DNA of 64,000 nt from Flavisolibacter nicotianae (GTDB taxonomy: Bacteria; Bacteroidota; Bacteroidia; Chitinophagales; Chitinophagaceae): the NCBI RefSeq assembly GCF_003628535.1, contig NZ_RBCI01000007.1, forward strand, positions 178,684 to 242,683, read 5' to 3'. Below the pieces are notes generated by a model. It was not told the DNA's origin. It searched no databases and saw only the letters and a program-made list of their open reading frames with translations. Shown here piece by piece: positions 62,721 to 64,000 of this stretch. How positions within the stretch are numbered: the stretch's first letter is position 1; each line of letters begins with the position of its first letter. A program made the translations under genes and the position numbers.

Positions 62721-63886
62721 ATTTGCTGGATGATATTGTGGTGATTGACTTTAGCCAGTTTCTCTCCGGCCCGTCAGCGGGCCTGCGGCTGGCCGATCTG
62801 GGTGCACGGGTGATCAAGGTGGAGCGGAAAGGCGTTGGTGATATCTGCCGAGAACTATACGTGTCCGATGTGATGATCGAAGGCGAGTCGACCATCTTCC
62901 ACGCCATCAACCGCAACAAGGAAAGCTTTGCGGCCGATCTCAAAAACGAAGAGGATCTGCAGGCCATCAAAGAGCTGTTGAAAAGCGCCGATGTGCTGCT
63001 GCATAATTTTCGTCCTGGTGTGATGGAGCGCCTGGGTCTTGGCTACGATACCGTTAAAAAACTTAATCCTGCGCTTATTTATGCGGAGATCAGCGGTTAC
63101 GGAACGGAAGGCCCGTGGAAAGATTTACCGGGGCAGGACCTGTTGCTGCAATCGGTTTCGGGTCTGGCCTGGCTGAGTAACAACCATGGACACACGCCAA
63201 CACCGATGGGCGTTGCCGTTGCCGATATTCTCGCCGGCGCACACGTGGCGCAGGGCATTCTGGCCGCCCTGTTCCAACGCTTTATCAGCGGTGAAGGAGC
63301 CCTTGTACAGGTGAGCATGTTCGAAAGCATTCTTGATTTCCAGTTCGAGGTCCTGACCTGTTTTTACAACGACGGCAATGAACTGCCGGTGCGAAGCAGT
63401 GTCAATAATGGGCATGCCTACATTGCGGCGCCCTATGGTATTTACAAAACGGCAAACGGTTATCTTGCACTGGCAATGGGTGACATCCTGGTGCTGGCCG
63501 GCTTGCTGCACTGTCCCGGCCTGAACAGGTTTCAGGACAGGAGCGAATGGTTCAGCAAGCGGGATGAGATCAAGAACGAACTGGCCATTCACCTGGCAAA
63601 AAACACAACGGAACACTGGCTGGCCATTTTGCAACCGGCGGACATCTGGTGTGCAAAAGTGCTGAACTATGATGAGCTGGTGCAGGAAGAAGGCTACCAG
63701 GTGTTGGACATGGAGATCACAGTGAAGACCTCAAACGGTCTTGAAATCACCACGACCCGTTGCCCGATCCGCATGGATGGACAAAAGCTGGTGTCGTCCG
63801 TCGGGGCACCCCGCCTGGGCGAACACAACCGGCAAATTGAAGACGAGTTCCTGGTACCGGAAGAAGTTGTTAAAAACGAAAACTGA
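62717..63886 (+). CDS. CaiB/BaiF-type (family III) CoA-transferase, copy 2
   Basis: The 389-residue paralogue of the preceding gene has the same motif order; the likely catalytic Asp is D170 in V-A-V-A-D-I-L-A-G. The two proteins are similar over their whole length, with a particularly high DNA identity near the start (39 identical bases, 61641-61679 and 62780-62818). Both keep the catalytic Asp, so both may be active. A heteromer or two acids with different substrates are the options. It ends one base before the amidohydrolase gene. Confidence 0.92.
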   Translation: MNLLDDIVVIDFSQFLSGPSAGLRLADLGARVIKVERKGVGDICRELYVSDVMIEGESTIFHAINRNKESFAADLKNEEDLQAIKELLKSADVLLHNFRPGVMERLGLGYDTVKKLNPALIYAEISGYGTEGPWKDLPGQDLLLQSVSGLAWLSNNHGHTPTPMGVAVADILAGAHVAQGILAALFQRFISGEGALVQVSMFESILDFQFEVLTCFYNDGNELPVRSSVNNGHAYIAAPYGIYKTANGYLALAMGDILVLAGLLHCPGLNRFQDRSEWFSKRDEIKNELAIHLAKNTTEHWLAILQPADIWCAKVLNYDELVQEEGYQVLDMEITVKTSNGLEITTTRCPIRMDGQKLVSSVGAPRLGEHNRQIEDEFLVPEEVVKNEN

Positions 63887-63887
63887 A

Positions 63888-64000
63888 ATGACAGACCGCA
63901 TGATCGATACGCATTTGCATGTTTGGAATTTTGAGAAAGCCGACTATCTCTGGCTTGAAGGCGACACGTCTATCCTCAATCGCACCTATCACATCGAAGA
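63888..64000 (+). CDS. Amidohydrolase-2 / sugar lactonase family protein, N-terminal fragment (cut by window end)
   Basis: Only about 37 codons are visible: M-T-D-R-M-I-D-T-H-L-H-V-W-N-F then Y-L-W-L. The start D-T-H-L-H-V-W with the metal-type H9-x-H11 and the following tryptophan-rich segment is typical of COG3618 proteins, which include L-fucono- and L-rhamnono-lactonases as well as other amidohydrolases. An internal ATG at 63900 (M-I-D-T-H) is an alternative start. The 1-base gap to the CoA-transferase shows it belongs to the same operon. Confidence 0.75.
   Translation, partial: MTDRMIDTHLHVWNFEKADYLWLEGDTSILNRTYHIE

Overview
The window looks like a chromosomal segment of a Bacteroidota bacterium, most likely the Chitinophagaceae/Sphingobacteriia side of the phylum. 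The reasons are one SusC/SusD pair, lipoprotein signals ending in LTAC, Sec signals ending in -AQ, weak or absent Shine-Dalgarno sequences, and short dispersed hairpin repeats. By eye the base composition is near 50% GC. No rRNA, tRNA, transposase, integrase or CRISPR array was seen. Every convincing gene is on the + strand.

Layout. (1) 1-1212 is the 3' end of a TPR protein with a TolB/FlgO-like module. (2) 1603-21563 is a first run of secreted carbohydrate enzymes: an alpha-glucuronidase-like protein, an (alpha/alpha)6 hydrolase, GH28, GH95, GH2 plus malectin, a zinc alcohol dehydrogenase, GH78, a five-bladed propeller and a second GH2. (3) 21875-29454 holds a DUF3826 protein, the SusC-like transporter, the SusD-like lipoprotein and a PL1-type pectate lyase. 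(4) 29529-51459 is a second, tightly packed enzyme run: a beta-helix protein, GH140-like apiosidase, GH43 lipoprotein, GDSL esterase, propeller protein, SASA-type acetylesterase, GH2, GH78, a second DUF3826 protein, a sialidase-fold protein, an STN-esterase-epimerase fusion and a GH141-like/L-rhamnose mutarotase-like fusion. (5) 51628-60083 holds a Gfo/Idh/MocA oxidoreductase, a sodium:solute symporter, a third GH78-type enzyme and a LacZ-type GH2. (6) 60406-64000 is a compact module: a solute-binding-protein fold without a signal peptide, two overlapping CaiB/BaiF CoA-transferases, and the start of a lactonase-type amidohydrolase.

How the genes work together (inference from families). This is a large polysaccharide utilisation locus for a branched pectin. 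PL1 and GH28 cut the galacturonan backbone. The GH78s remove rhamnose, the GH95 and GH141-like enzymes remove L-fucose or L-galactose, the GH2s remove beta-galactose, glucuronic acid or arabinopyranose, GH43 removes arabinose, GH140 removes apiose, and the esterases remove acyl groups. SusCD imports oligosaccharides and the SSS symporter imports monosaccharides or acids. The dehydrogenases and the lactonase-like amidohydrolase suggest non-phosphorylative breakdown of 6-deoxy-sugars or sugar acids. The GH95/GH140/GH141/GH78/GH2 combination resembles rhamnogalacturonan-II or complex RG-I degradation. Several families known from RG-II loci (GH106, GH127, GH137-139, GH143) were not recognised here.

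Main unusual observations: a dispersed hairpin repeat (three near-complete copies and one fragment) is translated in the same frame at the N-termini of two enzymes and supplies their signal-peptide hydrophobic core; two uncommon multidomain fusions join secreted hydrolases to sugar-epimerase or mutarotase-like domains; and the CoA-transferase module at the right end contains an orphan cytoplasmic binding protein.
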